From Cyanobacteria bacterium FACHB-63 (GTDB lineage: Bacteria > Cyanobacteriota > Cyanobacteriia > Leptolyngbyales > Leptolyngbyaceae): 64,000 nt of DNA. Shown here one piece after another: positions 18,650 through 27,947 of this stretch. Position 1 is the stretch's first letter. Every line of letters starts with the position of its first letter. The stretch covers positions 152,953-216,952 of the forward strand of contig JACJNX010000064.1 of assembly GCA_014695255.1 (NCBI GenBank), given 5' to 3'. The notes under the pieces were generated by a model. That model searched no databases, was not told where the DNA came from, and was given only the letters and a program-made list of their open reading frames with translations. A program made the position numbers and the translations under genes.

Positions 18650-19957
18650 ATGACTGCTTCTGTTGCTTCAGGTTCACTCACCACACTCGCACAGCAAACC
18701 CAAAATGCAGCGCGTCAGCTTGCGGTGCAGCCGACTGAGAAGCGAAACGAGGCAATCGCGAAGGTTGCTGATGCGCTTGAAGCGAATGCAGCAGAAATTT
18801 TGGCGGCGAATGCGACGGACTGTGAGGCAGCAAAGGTAGAAGGGATTTCTTCGGCGCTGTATGCGCGATTGAAGTTGGATGAAGCGAAATTAAAGGGCGC
18901 GATCGTTGGGGTGCGCGATGTTGGTAAGCTGGCTGATCCGATCGGAGCCGTTCAGATTCATCGTGAACTTGATGAAGGTTTGATCCTTAAGCGGATGACT
19001 TGTCCGTTGGGTGTATTAGGCGTGATCTTTGAGGCGCGACCGGATGCGGTGATGCAGATTTCAAGCCTTGCGATTAAGTCGGGAAATGGGGTGATTCTCA
19101 AAGGTGGGAAAGAAGCGATTCGATCGTGTGAAGCCTTAGTAAAAGCCATTCATCAGGGATTGACCAACGCGGTAATTGATCCGGCTGTTGTGCAATTGCT
19201 GACAACACGCGAGGAAACACTAGAGTTATTGAAACTCGATCAGTATGTGGATCTGATTATTCCACGCGGATCAAACTCGTTTGTGAAATTTGTGCAGGAT
19301 AATACGCGGATTCCAGTGTTAGGTCATGCCGATGGAATCTGTCATTTATACGTCGATCGTGCTGCTGATATTGGGAAAGCAATCAAAATTGCCGTTGATT
19401 CTAAAACGCAATATCCTGCGGCTTGTAATGCGATCGAAACCTTGTTAGTGCATTCTGCGATCGCATCAGAATTTCTGCTCGAAGCGGTTTCAGCATTACA
19501 AGCAAAGAATGTTGAACTGCGAGGAGATGAACGCACCCGCGAAATTTTGAATATTGCAGCAGCAACCGAAACAGACTGGTCAACGGAATACAGCGATCTA
19601 ATTTTGGCGATCAAGATTGTAGATTCAACCGAAGACGCGATCGCGCATATCAATACTTATGGATCGAAGCATACAGATGCGATCGTGACTGAAGATGCAA
19701 AAACTGCACAGTTGTTTATGAATCAAGTCGATGCAGCAGGCGTGTATCATAACTGTTCGACGCGATTTGCGGATGGGTTTCGATATGGATTTGGGGCGGA
19801 AGTTGGCATCAGTACGCAAAAAATGCCGCCGCGAGGTCCTGTTGGGCTTGAAGGATTAGTGACCTACAAATATCAATTAGTCGGGGACGGACAAATTGCG
19901 GCCACCTATGCGGGAGCCAATGCGAAACCGTTTACGCATCGTGATTTGTCGGTTTGA
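18650..19957 (+). CDS. proA: Glutamate-5-semialdehyde dehydrogenase
   Basis: The 435-residue protein is gamma-glutamyl phosphate reductase, the second enzyme of proline synthesis, reducing glutamyl-5-phosphate with NADPH. Seen motifs include [39 protein letters not shown] and the catalytic cysteine in [16 protein letters not shown]. The C-terminal [14 protein letters not shown] motif is present as [11 protein letters not shown]. Length is near the family norm of about 420-430. The ATG at 18650 follows a 160-base spacer. The stop is directly followed by a repeat-rich spacer. Confidence 0.96.
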   Translation: MTASVASGSLTTLAQQTQNAARQLAVQPTEKRNEAIAKVADALEANAAEILAANATDCEAAKVEGISSALYARLKLDEAKLKGAIVGVRDVGKLADPIGAVQIHRELDEGLILKRMTCPLGVLGVIFEARPDAVMQISSLAIKSGNGVILKGGKEAIRSCEALVKAIHQGLTNAVIDPAVVQLLTTREETLELLKLDQYVDLIIPRGSNSFVKFVQDNTRIPVLGHADGICHLYVDRAADIGKAIKIAVDSKTQYPAACNAIETLLVHSAIASEFLLEAVSALQAKNVELRGDERTREILNIAAATETDWSTEYSDLILAIKIVDSTEDAIAHINTYGSKHTDAIVTEDAKTAQLFMNQVDAAGVYHNCSTRFADGFRYGFGAEVGISTQKMPPRGPVGLEGLVTYKYQLVGDGQIAATYAGANAKPFTHRDLSV

Positions 19958-19968
19958 TCAATTCTGTC

Positions 19969-20136
19969 GCTCAACTTAATCACGGAATTGCTCAACTTAA
20001 TCACGGAATTGCTCAACTCGATTCAACAGATGCAAAATCAAGTTATGCAATTTCTCAACTTGATGCGGAACTTCTGATCTTGATTACAGAATTTCTCAAC
20101 TTGATTTTGAATGTGCTGAATCAAGTTGAGAAATTC
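19969..20136. repeat. Tandem 21-bp repeats and perfect 18-bp inverted repeat in the proA downstream spacer
   Basis: Two perfect copies of a 21-base unit starting GCTCAACTTAATCACGG lie at 19969-19989 and 19990-20010, with a decayed third copy after them. The core CTCAACTTGAT then recurs in both orientations, ending in a perfect inverted repeat: 18-base arms at 20089-20106 and 20119-20136 around a 12-base loop. A smaller pair, ATCAAGTT with AACTTGAT, lies upstream of it. An open frame from a TTG at 19954 crosses the repeats (LNHGIAQ heptads) but runs into the oxygenase gene and has no good start, so I regard the stretch as noncoding. Confidence 0.8.
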
Positions 20137-20162
20137 GCTGATTCAATGAAGAAATTACAACG

Positions 20163-21080
20163 ATGCAACAATCCATTCCGATCGCTGATCTTCAATCTTT
20201 TCTATCCGACGATCCAATCCAACAGCAGGATTTCGTGCTGACGATCGGCAAGGCTTTAGAAGACATTGGCTTTTTTGCCTTGATTAATCATGGGGTCGAT
20301 CGCACCCTCATTCAACGCGCCTATCAACTTGCCGAAGCATTCTTTGAGCTACCCGCAGACGTGAAATTACGCTACGAAGATCCGAACCTGAATGGACAGC
20401 GAGGATTTACGCGCTTTGGCAAAGAACACGCGAAAGATCATCCTGTCCCAGATCTCAAAGAATTCTGGCACGTCGGGCGCGAAGGTCATTTAGCAAACCT
20501 TAATCCGATCGAAATTCCTGAGTTTCGATCGACGATGAACCAGCTATACGCCCAACTCGAACACTGCGCCGTCAAACTGCTTGAAGCTTGTGCCTTGTTT
20601 CTAGGAGAGCCGCGATCGTTTCTCAGCAACATGACGATCAATGCCGATACCATTCTGCGAATCATTCACTATCCGCCCATTCCAGAGAATGTTGATCCTG
20701 CAAGTTTACGATCGGCTCCCCACGAAGATATCAATCTCATCACTCTACTCTGTGAAGCAACCGAGAGCGGCTTAGAGTTATTGCAGCGTGATGGAACTTG
20801 GAAAGCCATTCCAAATGTCGAAGGTCAAATCATTGTCGATAGCGGGGATATGTTGCAGCAACTCACAAATGGCTTGCTCAAAAGTACAACCCATCGAGTT
20901 GTGAATCCAGGAGATCGATCTCGCCGATTTTCGATGCCATTTTTCGTGCATCCCACCAGCAAAACCGATCTTACGCCGCTTCAGGGCTGCATTGATCGCA
21001 CAGGTGGAGCAACCAAATTTCCCAAAATCACCGCAGGCGAATATTTACAGCAGCGACTTGCCGAAATCGGGCTGAAATAA
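20163..21080 (+). CDS. 2-oxoglutarate/Fe(II) oxygenase, isopenicillin-N-synthase family
   Basis: The 305-residue protein has the N-terminal DIOX_N region (IPIADL, GFFALINHGV) and the C-terminal double-stranded beta-helix with iron ligands in APHEDINLITLL (His-x-Asp) and STTHRVVNP (distal His). The 2-oxoglutarate anchor is the RRFSMPFF stretch (Arg-x-Ser). Such enzymes hydroxylate or desaturate small molecules. No biosynthetic cluster surrounds it and the substrate is unknown. It starts 26 bases after the inverted repeat described upstream. Confidence 0.92.
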   Translation: MQQSIPIADLQSFLSDDPIQQQDFVLTIGKALEDIGFFALINHGVDRTLIQRAYQLAEAFFELPADVKLRYEDPNLNGQRGFTRFGKEHAKDHPVPDLKEFWHVGREGHLANLNPIEIPEFRSTMNQLYAQLEHCAVKLLEACALFLGEPRSFLSNMTINADTILRIIHYPPIPENVDPASLRSAPHEDINLITLLCEATESGLELLQRDGTWKAIPNVEGQIIVDSGDMLQQLTNGLLKSTTHRVVNPGDRSRRFSMPFFVHPTSKTDLTPLQGCIDRTGGATKFPKITAGEYLQQRLAEIGLK

Positions 21081-21081
21081 A

Positions 21082-21177
21082 TTAGCCACCCGCCGCAAAC
21101 GTTGCCATAATTGCCACAGAAAGCAAGATCCCAGGGATTAACATCACAATCAGCATCAATAAATCGTGTGGGGTCAT
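21082..21177 (-). CDS. 31-residue single-span membrane peptide
   Basis: A short minus-strand frame begins MTPHDLLMLIVMLIPG and ends FAAGG. It is almost entirely one hydrophobic span with a short polar N-terminus, the layout of the small subunits of photosystem, cytochrome b6f and NDH-1 complexes. I could not match it to PetG/L/M/N, PsbM/T/X or PsaI/J/M. It lies convergent with the oxygenase gene, one base past that gene's stop. The clean ATG and uniformly hydrophobic content argue for a real gene, but its length makes this uncertain. Confidence 0.5.
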   Translation of the reverse strand: MTPHDLLMLIVMLIPGILLSVAIMATFAAGG

Positions 21178-21272
21178 GTGTCAGGCTCCGAACTTTTGGT
21201 CTACTTCCATTTTAGGAAGTGCGATCGTGATGTTTTACTACCCAAAGATTGAGAAACCCTTAAGGTTAGACG

Positions 21273-21620
21273 ATGAACAACTTCTCCTTAGATGAGCTAC
21301 AAAAGAAAGATTTGCTCACAGCGTTGGGGCTGTGGCTGGTCGTCGAGATGGTGAGCTTTGTGTTATTTCCGACACTTGGATTGATTAATCCGGGCGCTAG
21401 ACTGAGAACATGGTTTCTGTTGAGTGTACCGTTTGGTCTGGGTGGGGCAGCGCTGGTGAGTATGAGTTCTCAGTTTGTGGCGCAGGTGGGCGATCGACCC
21501 AGAAAAAAAATATCTTCGCTGATTGGACAATTTGGCGGTTGGATTGGACTTGCAGGGATCATGTTTCCGTTTTTCGTGGTGTGCTTAGAGTTTTTCTCAA
21601 CGCTAAATTTACCGAAATAA
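21273..21620 (+). CDS. Small membrane protein of unknown function
   Basis: The 115 residues contain three hydrophobic segments (about 18-35, 47-65 and 88-110) separated by short charged loops, including a basic DRPRKK loop. It looks like an integral inner or thylakoid membrane protein. No family was recognised. Its stop is 2 bases before the ATG of the DUF1802 gene, so the two are very likely co-transcribed and coupled. Confidence 0.7.
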   Translation: MNNFSLDELQKKDLLTALGLWLVVEMVSFVLFPTLGLINPGARLRTWFLLSVPFGLGGAALVSMSSQFVAQVGDRPRKKISSLIGQFGGWIGLAGIMFPFFVVCLEFFSTLNLPK

Positions 21621-21622
21621 CT

Positions 21623-22195
21623 ATGAAGCACGCACTCAAGGAATGGTCGATCGCAATCAAAGCTTTGGAGCAGGGAGAAACGATTTTGCTGCTTCGCAAA
21701 GGTGGGATTCGCGAAGAGCAGGGACGATTTGAGGTGCCGTTTCGTAGAGTCTTGCTGTATCCAACCTACGAGCATCAAGACCCTGCCTTACTCAAGCAAC
21801 CGAATTTAGTCGATCGCGTTGAATCCGGTTGGCATCCTGAAACGATTGAGATAAGTTCGATCGCCGACATTACTGATGTATTTCAAGTGAGTGATGCGGA
21901 GGTGGTGCGATCGTTGCTGCCGTTTCACATCTGGAACGATCGGTTTGTCGAAGAACGATTGAAGTGGAAACCGCGATCGCCGTTGTATTTACTGCTGCTG
22001 CGGGTGTTTCGCTTGCCGCAACCGCAAAAGATTGGTTATCAAGAAGCATATGGCGGATGTCGATCGTGGATTGAAATCGAAGATGTGGCGATTGATCAAA
22101 CAACCCCAGTGCTGAGTGAGGCGGAATATCAGGAGCGGGTTGGTGAGATTCGATCAATTGTGGAGCGATCAGCAATCCAACAGTTTCTAACTTGA
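21623..22195 (+). CDS. DUF1802 family protein
   Basis: The 190-residue product matches the DUF1802 pattern seen in cyanobacteria: LKEWSIAIKALEQGETILLLRKGGI at the start (written here in part as IKALEQGETILLLRKGG), FRVLLYPTYEHQ and GCRSWIEI. It is soluble and of unknown function. The ATG at 21623 fits the family and follows the upstream membrane-protein stop by 2 bases; a longer in-frame extension overlapping that gene is not credible. Its last 9 bases overlap the convergent coiled-coil gene. Confidence 0.85.
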   Translation: MKHALKEWSIAIKALEQGETILLLRKGGIREEQGRFEVPFRRVLLYPTYEHQDPALLKQPNLVDRVESGWHPETIEISSIADITDVFQVSDAEVVRSLLPFHIWNDRFVEERLKWKPRSPLYLLLLRVFRLPQPQKIGYQEAYGGCRSWIEIEDVAIDQTTPVLSEAEYQERVGEIRSIVERSAIQQFLT

Positions 22196-22387
22196 ACGAC
22201 GCTCTTGAATCAACGTCTCTACAATTCCAACTAAGCGATCGATGTTACGCTCTTGGCGCTCCGACGCAGCTTTCAGTTCAGTAAAACCACTCTCCACTGT
22301 CATGCGGAGTTCAGTAATGCTTTCGGTCATGCGTCCGATTTGATCAATAAGAATTTCAATTTTTTCGCTGTTACTCAGTTGAGCCAT
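22187..22387 (-). CDS. Small coiled-coil protein of unknown function
   Basis: The 66-residue product is predicted by heptad pattern to be one long helix (IEILIDQIGRMTESITEL through IVETLIQERR). Such short coiled coils occur widely in cyanobacteria without known role. The ATG at 22387 is chosen; a start 12 codons upstream is also open. It lies about 45 bases after the HD phosphohydrolase gene start region on the same strand and overlaps the DUF1802 gene by 9 bases tail-to-tail. Confidence 0.6.
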   Translation of the reverse strand: MAQLSNSEKIEILIDQIGRMTESITELRMTVESGFTELKAASERQERNIDRLVGIVETLIQERRSS

Positions 22388-22431
22388 ACGGGATTCTAGA
22401 TTGAGCGAAATCGGGTATAGCACTACCTTAA

Positions 22432-23697
22432 TTAAAGCGATAAACTCGTTTTCTCGACAAAGCTTTTGACCTTCGTATCAATCTCACGCAGATAAATCAA
22501 CCAGACGTTTTGAACCGGCTGAGTCAACGTTTGCACCAGCGCCGAAAGCTCTCCAATTTCTCGCAATCCAGCCGTTGTTTGAATATTAATTCCACGATCG
22601 TACAGCGTATATCCCCGTTTCACAGCAATTCTTAAACCGCAATAAACCGTTGAATCAAATCCGGCTTGATCTGTCCAATATTGCGCCTTTTCTAGCAATA
22701 ACGTTCGATCGCTCTCCTCTAACTGCGAAATATCCAAAGCCTTGAGTAAATCCCGGTTAAGAAAACGCCGAGACAAATCCGACAAAATCGCGTCCTCGTG
22801 CGTTTGCCACTGTTGTAAATGATAGATAAACGTTCCATCATCGGTCGCTAAATATTGCGCTAATTCAATTTGATTACACTCTTGATTTAGCCAAGCTTTT
22901 ACGTTCTGATCTGCGTTTAAATTGCCAAGTTTGAATTGATATCTTGCCTGCTCAAATACTTTCAACAATACCCAAGTTGCAGCCACATTTTTACGATGGT
23001 TATACACCTGAGCATACATAAAATAACGCACGATCAAATAATGCTCGATCGCTGCCATTCCCTTACGCGCAACTACTAACTGCTGCGTCACCGGATCGTA
23101 TCTCAACGCCATCAGAATTCGATCCAGATCAATTCGCCCGTAAGATGCCCCAGTAAAGTAACTGTCTCGCATTAAATAATCAATGCGATCGCAATCCAAC
23201 TGACTTGAAACTAACTGCCAAATCAACGGTAGCGGATATTTCTTCAGTAAAACTGCTTCAATTTGATCAATAAAATCTGGTGAAACACGATCGAACAATT
23301 CCCGAATCGGCTTCGACTCCCGCAGAATTCGCCGCGTCCAAACCTCATGATCGCTACCAAAAATTTCCTCAGCCGTGTGGCTAAACGCACCATGCCCAAT
23401 ATCGTGCAGCAATGCGGCACACAGCAGCACCGTTCGATGTGGCGCAAGCTGTGGATAATCCCGCGCCATGCGGTCGAATGCCCGTCTTGCCACCGCCATC
23501 ACGCCTAATGAATGCGTAAACCTCGATCCTTCTGCTCCATGAAACGTCAAACTAGCAGGACCTAGCTGCCGAATCCGCCGCAACCGCTGAAACGCAGGAG
23601 TATCAATCAATTGAATCAAAAGCGCCTCAGTCGAATCGCTCCAATTCAGCGCGATCGCTCCATGTAGCGGATCATGATAGACGCGCTCAAAGCTCAC
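22432..23697 (-). CDS. HD-domain phosphohydrolase (dNTPase-like)
   Basis: The 421-residue protein has an HD superfamily core: RFTHSLGVM (His), ALLHDIGHGAFSHTAE (His-Asp) and CDRIDYLMRDSYFTGASYG (Asp), the YwfO/SAMHD1-like layout. It likely hydrolyses dNTPs or a related nucleotide. The start is a GTG that overlaps the ctpA stop as GTGA, so translation is probably coupled to ctpA upstream. No in-frame ATG near this position would keep the N-terminal YHDPLHGAI motif, which supports the GTG. Confidence 0.9.
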   Translation of the reverse strand: MSFERVYHDPLHGAIALNWSDSTEALLIQLIDTPAFQRLRRIRQLGPASLTFHGAEGSRFTHSLGVMAVARRAFDRMARDYPQLAPHRTVLLCAALLHDIGHGAFSHTAEEIFGSDHEVWTRRILRESKPIRELFDRVSPDFIDQIEAVLLKKYPLPLIWQLVSSQLDCDRIDYLMRDSYFTGASYGRIDLDRILMALRYDPVTQQLVVARKGMAAIEHYLIVRYFMYAQVYNHRKNVAATWVLLKVFEQARYQFKLGNLNADQNVKAWLNQECNQIELAQYLATDDGTFIYHLQQWQTHEDAILSDLSRRFLNRDLLKALDISQLEESDRTLLLEKAQYWTDQAGFDSTVYCGLRIAVKRGYTLYDRGINIQTTAGLREIGELSALVQTLTQPVQNVWLIYLREIDTKVKSFVEKTSLSL

Positions 23698-24938
23698 TTC
23701 GCTCCTGCCACAAGAGAAGTCTCAGACAACATATCGATCGCCGCTTGATACTGCTTATCCAACGGTGTTCCAATCTGCTCGATCGTCATCGACTGATCCA
23801 AAGGAACAATACGATCGGGCTGAATTCCTAAGCGATTAATGTCTGTATGATTGGGTGTCTCATATTTCGCAACCGTCACCGCCAACCCTGCACCATCTGA
23901 TAAATCAAACAGCGATTGAATCAAGCCCTTCCCAAAGGTCTTTTCACCCAAGATCGTCGCCCGTCCGTTATCTTGCAGCGCCCCCGCTAAAATCTCGCTC
24001 GCACTAGCAGTCCCTTGATTGACTAACACGACCAGCGGATCTTGAGTTAATGCTTTGCCCGTCGCCTCAAAGCTGCCGATCGTTCCTTGGCGATTCACGG
24101 TGTAAACGATCTCGCCTTCATTCAGCCACAATCGCGCAATTTCAATTCCCGCATTCAGCAGTCCACCCGGATTGTTTCGCAAATCGAGAACATAGCGATC
24201 GACTCCATCGCGCTCTAGTTTTGCGATCGCGTGAGCCACTTCCATTGTTGCGTTCGCATTAAACTGGCTCAATCGCAAATATCCAATCTTTGATCCATCC
24301 GCTTGAGGGCGCAACTCTGCAATCACCGGATTCACTTCAATTCGATCGCGCACCAAATCAAACTCGCGTTCAACCCCATCCTCGCGAGCGATCGTCAAAG
24401 TGACATGACTCCCCACAACGCCGCGCATTCTTTCGGCAGCTTCATCAAGGCTCAGTCCTTCGGTCGTCACATCATCAATTTTTAGAATCTTGTCCCCTGC
24501 AAGAAGCCCGGACTTGGCAGCAGGAGAACCCACGATCGGCGAAATCACCTTCAGTCGCTTAGTTTCAACATCCAGCGCAATCTGCAATCCAACACCCGTC
24601 AACTCACCGGACGTGCTCGTTTGCAAGCTGCGGTATTGATCTGGCTTTAATAGCCTGGTAAACGGATCGTCCAGCACGGCTAGCATCTGTGAAATCACAC
24701 CATACGTTGCCTCTCGATTCGGCATCGATTGCTTCAGATACTTCTCCCGTAGCGCCCACCAATTCTTATGATTGAACGTTGGATCAACATACGCTCGATC
24801 GATAATTCGCCACACTTCGTTAAGTAACTTCTGCTCCTCGGTCAGCGCTGTTGCAGGGGCTGCCATCAACAAGAGCGCAGCCGCGATCGACAATCCAATG
24901 ATTGTCACTGAGCGAAGCCAAATGAATCGTTTTTCCAT
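23694..24938 (-). CDS. ctpA: Carboxyl-terminal processing protease (D1-processing type)
   Basis: The 414-residue protein begins with a signal peptide (cleavage near APATA-LT), so it is exported to the lumen or periplasm. It then has a helical domain, a PDZ domain (GVGLQIALD, SGLLAGDKIL) and an S41 protease domain with the catalytic serine in NQGTASASEILAGAL and the lysine in GEKTFGKGLIQS. CtpA in this group trims the C-terminus of photosystem II protein D1 in the lumen. It lies divergent from petB with 262 bases between, a photosynthetic neighbourhood seen in other cyanobacteria, which favours CtpA over its paralogues CtpB/CtpC. Confidence 0.92.
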   Translation of the reverse strand: MEKRFIWLRSVTIIGLSIAAALLLMAAPATALTEEQKLLNEVWRIIDRAYVDPTFNHKNWWALREKYLKQSMPNREATYGVISQMLAVLDDPFTRLLKPDQYRSLQTSTSGELTGVGLQIALDVETKRLKVISPIVGSPAAKSGLLAGDKILKIDDVTTEGLSLDEAAERMRGVVGSHVTLTIAREDGVEREFDLVRDRIEVNPVIAELRPQADGSKIGYLRLSQFNANATMEVAHAIAKLERDGVDRYVLDLRNNPGGLLNAGIEIARLWLNEGEIVYTVNRQGTIGSFEATGKALTQDPLVVLVNQGTASASEILAGALQDNGRATILGEKTFGKGLIQSLFDLSDGAGLAVTVAKYETPNHTDINRLGIQPDRIVPLDQSMTIEQIGTPLDKQYQAAIDMLSETSLVAGAK

Positions 24939-25200
24939 AGCGATCGATAGTAGCGCTAAATCCAGCGATTTGAAGGAGCAAAATCCCAGTATGATTCACT
25001 TTGCCAGAGAAGGCCAAATCCGACAAAAGTTTTGCGAAACGAAATTATTCTTTACAAAGGCTTAAGCTTATCGATCGTCGATCAAACCGCCACAAAATCG
25101 GCAAAAACCCTGATAAATTGCCTCTTCTTGCTAAGAAATCCACACTATGGATGTGTTACATTTTTTATGAACAGCAATCATCTTTAGGAACGCTTGCTTT

Positions 25201-25848
25201 ATGGCAAATGTGTATGACTGGTTCGATGAGCGCCTCGAAATTGGAGCGCTTGCCGAAGACGTAACCAGCAAGTACGTGCCTCCCCACGTCAACATCTTCT
25301 ATTGCTTGGGCGGCATTACGCTGGTGTGCTTTTTGATCCAGTTTGCGACTGGATTCGCAATGACTTTCTACTACAAGCCAACCGTTGCCGAAGCATTTTC
25401 TTCCGTTCAGTACATCATGAACGAAGTCAACTTTGGCTGGCTGATTCGCTCCGTCCACCGCTGGTCTGCCAGCATGATGGTGTTGATGATGATTCTGCAC
25501 GTGTTCCGCGTATACCTCACCGGTGGCTTCAAAAAGCCGCGTGAGCTGACCTGGGTAACGGGTGTCGTTCTTGCAGTTATTACCGTTTCCTTCGGTGTGA
25601 CGGGCTACTCGCTGCCTTGGGATCAAGTTGGCTACTGGGCGGTGAAAATCGTGTCAGGTGTGCCTGAAGCGATTCCCGTTGTTGGAACCCTGATTGCAGA
25701 TTTGCTGCGGGGTGGTGCAAGCGTCGGTCAATCGACCTTAACTCGCTACTACAGCGCTCACACCTTTGTCTTACCTTGGTTGATCGCCGTCTTTATGTTG
25801 GCGCACTTCCTGATGATCCGAAAGCAAGGAATTTCAGGCCCGTTGTAA
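25201..25848 (+). CDS. petB: Cytochrome b6
   Basis: The 215-residue protein is the b-type haem subunit of cytochrome b6f, moving electrons from plastoquinol. Seen are [18 protein letters not shown], four hydrophobic helices, the paired haem-ligand histidines ([12 protein letters not shown] with [12 protein letters not shown], and HTFVLPW with [13 protein letters not shown]), and the cysteine in [12 protein letters not shown] that attaches the extra haem c-i. Length equals the family standard. petD follows after 105 bases, the usual cyanobacterial order. Confidence 0.98.
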   Translation: MANVYDWFDERLEIGALAEDVTSKYVPPHVNIFYCLGGITLVCFLIQFATGFAMTFYYKPTVAEAFSSVQYIMNEVNFGWLIRSVHRWSASMMVLMMILHVFRVYLTGGFKKPRELTWVTGVVLAVITVSFGVTGYSLPWDQVGYWAVKIVSGVPEAIPVVGTLIADLLRGGASVGQSTLTRYYSAHTFVLPWLIAVFMLAHFLMIRKQGISGPL

Positions 25849-25953
25849 GAATTTTTTGGATTCGGGACTTTAGAATTGCGCTTAAGATAAGTTTAAAGTC
25901 TCGAATTCAAAAGTGTTTTGCTGATCTCTAGAGTTAAGGAGAGCCTTTGTTAA

Positions 25954-26436
25954 ATGGCAACGATTAAAAAGCCGGATCTTAGCGATCCTCAATTGCGTGC
26001 GAAGTTGGCGAAAGGTATGGGTCACAACTACTATGGTGAACCTGCTTGGCCCAACGATTTGTTGTATATTTTCCCGGTCGTGATTTTAGGCACGATCGCG
26101 CTTTGTGTGGGTTTGGCAGTGCTTGACCCTGCTATGAACGGTGAGCCTGCAAATCCGTTTGCAACGCCGCTCGAAATTCTGCCTGAGTGGTATCTGTACC
26201 CTGTCTTCAACATTCTCCGCCTAGTGCCGAACAAGCTCTTGGGTGTGGTGTTGATGGGTTCTGTGCCTCTGGGCTTGATTGCCGTTCCGTTCATCGAAAA
26301 CGTCAACAAGTTCCAAAATCCCTTCCGTCGTCCGGTTGCGATGGCGGTATTCCTGTTTGGAACCTTTGTCACGATGTGGCTCGGAATTGGTGCAATCTTC
26401 CCGGTGAGCCAAGGCTTGACCCTCGGATTGTTCTAA
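25954..26436 (+). CDS. petD: Cytochrome b6f subunit IV
   Basis: The 160-residue protein has [19 protein letters not shown] at the start and the conserved quinol-site loop [13 protein letters not shown], with three membrane helices. It is the C-terminal half of the cytochrome b equivalent and completes the Qo site with PetB. Length is standard. It is spaced 105 bases after petB and preceded by AAGGAGAGCC at ribosome-binding distance. Confidence 0.98.
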   Translation: MATIKKPDLSDPQLRAKLAKGMGHNYYGEPAWPNDLLYIFPVVILGTIALCVGLAVLDPAMNGEPANPFATPLEILPEWYLYPVFNILRLVPNKLLGVVLMGSVPLGLIAVPFIENVNKFQNPFRRPVAMAVFLFGTFVTMWLGIGAIFPVSQGLTLGLF

Positions 26437-26517
26437 ATTAATTTGAATTTGATGCCTGCTGGGTGGTTTGAAGAGATTCAAGCTGTTTGGCAGGCATTCT
26501 CTTTAGGAGGATGTTTG

Positions 26518-26873
26518 ATGTCTTCAAGGCTTCTTACGCCCGAAGAGTATCTAGATTTGGAAGCAGATGCAGAATTCAGAAGTGATTATGATGCAGGATG
26601 AGTTACACCTAAGCTTGGTGGAACGGTAAACCATAATCTCATTTGTGGGAATTGCTGTTGTCTTCTGAAGCTGGCACTGAAGGAGCAAGACTACAAGATC
26701 TTTGTAATCGATATCAAAATCAGATTGCGATCGATCACTTCTACAAAACCCAGCCGAAACATTGGCAGATCGATCAATTCGATGAGCAAGACACAGAAAT
26801 TAAACTGCGATCGGTTGAAGCAACATTGTTAATTGCCGATATCTACGAAAAAGTACAGTTTAGTGAACTCTAA
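26518..26873 (+). pseudogene. Decayed Uma2 (DUF820) gene
   Basis: From the ATG at 26518, preceded by a good TTTAGGAGG site, comes MSSRLLTPEEYLDLEADAEF and RSDYDAG before a TGA at 26599, the usual Uma2 opening. After a frame change the next segment reads NHNLICGN, LKLALKEQDYKIFVIDIKIR, which is the family middle. A further frame shift and an internal deletion lead to TEIKLRSVEATLLIADIYEKV and a stop at 26873, the usual C-terminus. The EVVSPGT catalytic region is missing. The gene is therefore dead through a stop, two frame changes and a deletion. Confidence 0.85.
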
Positions 26874-26954
26874 AAAAAGCTAAGTTTTTTACCTTGCCGA
26901 CTGGTGACATTTGATAGAGTAAGCAAATCTACGCTGATTCAAGGCTTTTCAATC

Positions 26955-27947
26955 ATGGACGCGGCTCAACTGATTCCGATTTTTGCAACAGCGATCGCAA
27001 CTTCAACTCCCTTAGTATTTGCCACGCTTGGAGAAACGATCGGAGAACGGGCAGGAGTGATTAACCTTTCGGCAGAAGGCACAATTTTGATGGGTGCCAT
27101 GACCGGATTTGCGATCGCGAAAACGCTCGAAGCCACTGGAACCGTTCCAAGCTTGCTGATGGGATTTATCGGAGCAGGATTAGTCGGAGCCACGATCGCG
27201 CTGATTGTGGCATTTGGAGCGCTGACACTGAAACAGTCTCAAGTCGCGATCGGGTTTGTGCTGACGCTGTTGGGTGCGAGTTTGTCGTCGTTTCTAGGAA
27301 ATCCATTTGTGCGAATTCCAGGACCAACCGTTCCAAGTTTTCGGGTTCCGCTACTGCAAAATATTCCGTTGATTGGGCAGTTATTTTTTCAAAGTGATTT
27401 GCTTGTTTATCTCAGTTATTTGTCGATCGCGCTCGTTTGGATTTATTTCTATCGGACTCGCGCTGGATTGATGTTAAGAGCGATCGGAGAGCAACCAAAT
27501 GCAGCATTTGCTAGAGGAACGAATGTTGTTTTGATGCGCTACATTTACACCTTGATTGGTGGCGCAATGATGGGAATGGCTGGAGCAGCATTCTCACTAA
27601 ATTTCAAAGCAGGATGGAGTCAGTTGCATACGGCAGGATATGGGTGGATTGCGTTAGCGATCGTCATCTTCGGCGGCTGGAATCCACTTAGAGTTGCAAT
27701 TAGCTGTTATCTGTTTGGAATTTTGCAATCGCTGGCGGGTGTGGCTCAAAGTACGATTCCAGATGTTCCGACTCAAGTGTTTACCGTTGCACCATTTCTA
27801 TTGATGATTTTATTGTTAGTTTTGACTTCGAGCGATTGGCTAGAGCGATTGCTAAAACTATTACCTTCCCCGATCGACAACACGGCATCAGAACTGATTC
27901 GGAGTACGCCGCCTGCTGCGTTAGGGAAGGTATTTGAACAGGATTAG
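26955..27947 (+). CDS. ABC permease of the nucleoside/BMP uptake type
   Basis: The 330-residue protein has about eight to ten hydrophobic segments and the family motifs TLGETIGERAGVINLSAEGT and GENP-like GEQPNAAFARGTN, as in the second permease (NupQ/YufQ type) of BMP-family nucleoside importers. These work with a second permease, an ATPase and a substrate-binding lipoprotein, none of which is adjacent. The ATG at 26955 is preferred over a GTG at 26904. Its TAG overlaps by 4 bases the stop of the convergent methyltransferase gene. Confidence 0.88.
   Translation: MDAAQLIPIFATAIATSTPLVFATLGETIGERAGVINLSAEGTILMGAMTGFAIAKTLEATGTVPSLLMGFIGAGLVGATIALIVAFGALTLKQSQVAIGFVLTLLGASLSSFLGNPFVRIPGPTVPSFRVPLLQNIPLIGQLFFQSDLLVYLSYLSIALVWIYFYRTRAGLMLRAIGEQPNAAFARGTNVVLMRYIYTLIGGAMMGMAGAAFSLNFKAGWSQLHTAGYGWIALAIVIFGGWNPLRVAISCYLFGILQSLAGVAQSTIPDVPTQVFTVAPFLLMILLLVLTSSDWLERLLKLLPSPIDNTASELIRSTPPAALGKVFEQD

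Noticed and set aside
19954..20241. A 95-codon frame crossing the proA downstream repeats
   Set aside because: It starts only with TTG inside the proA stop, runs 79 bases into the oxygenase gene, and its content follows the repeat rather than a known protein pattern. Kept as a repeat.
25150..25175. Possible HLR1 (RpaB) site upstream of petB from GTTACATT at 25155
   Set aside because: Only one half-site matches; the second octamer at the proper 2-base spacing does not.
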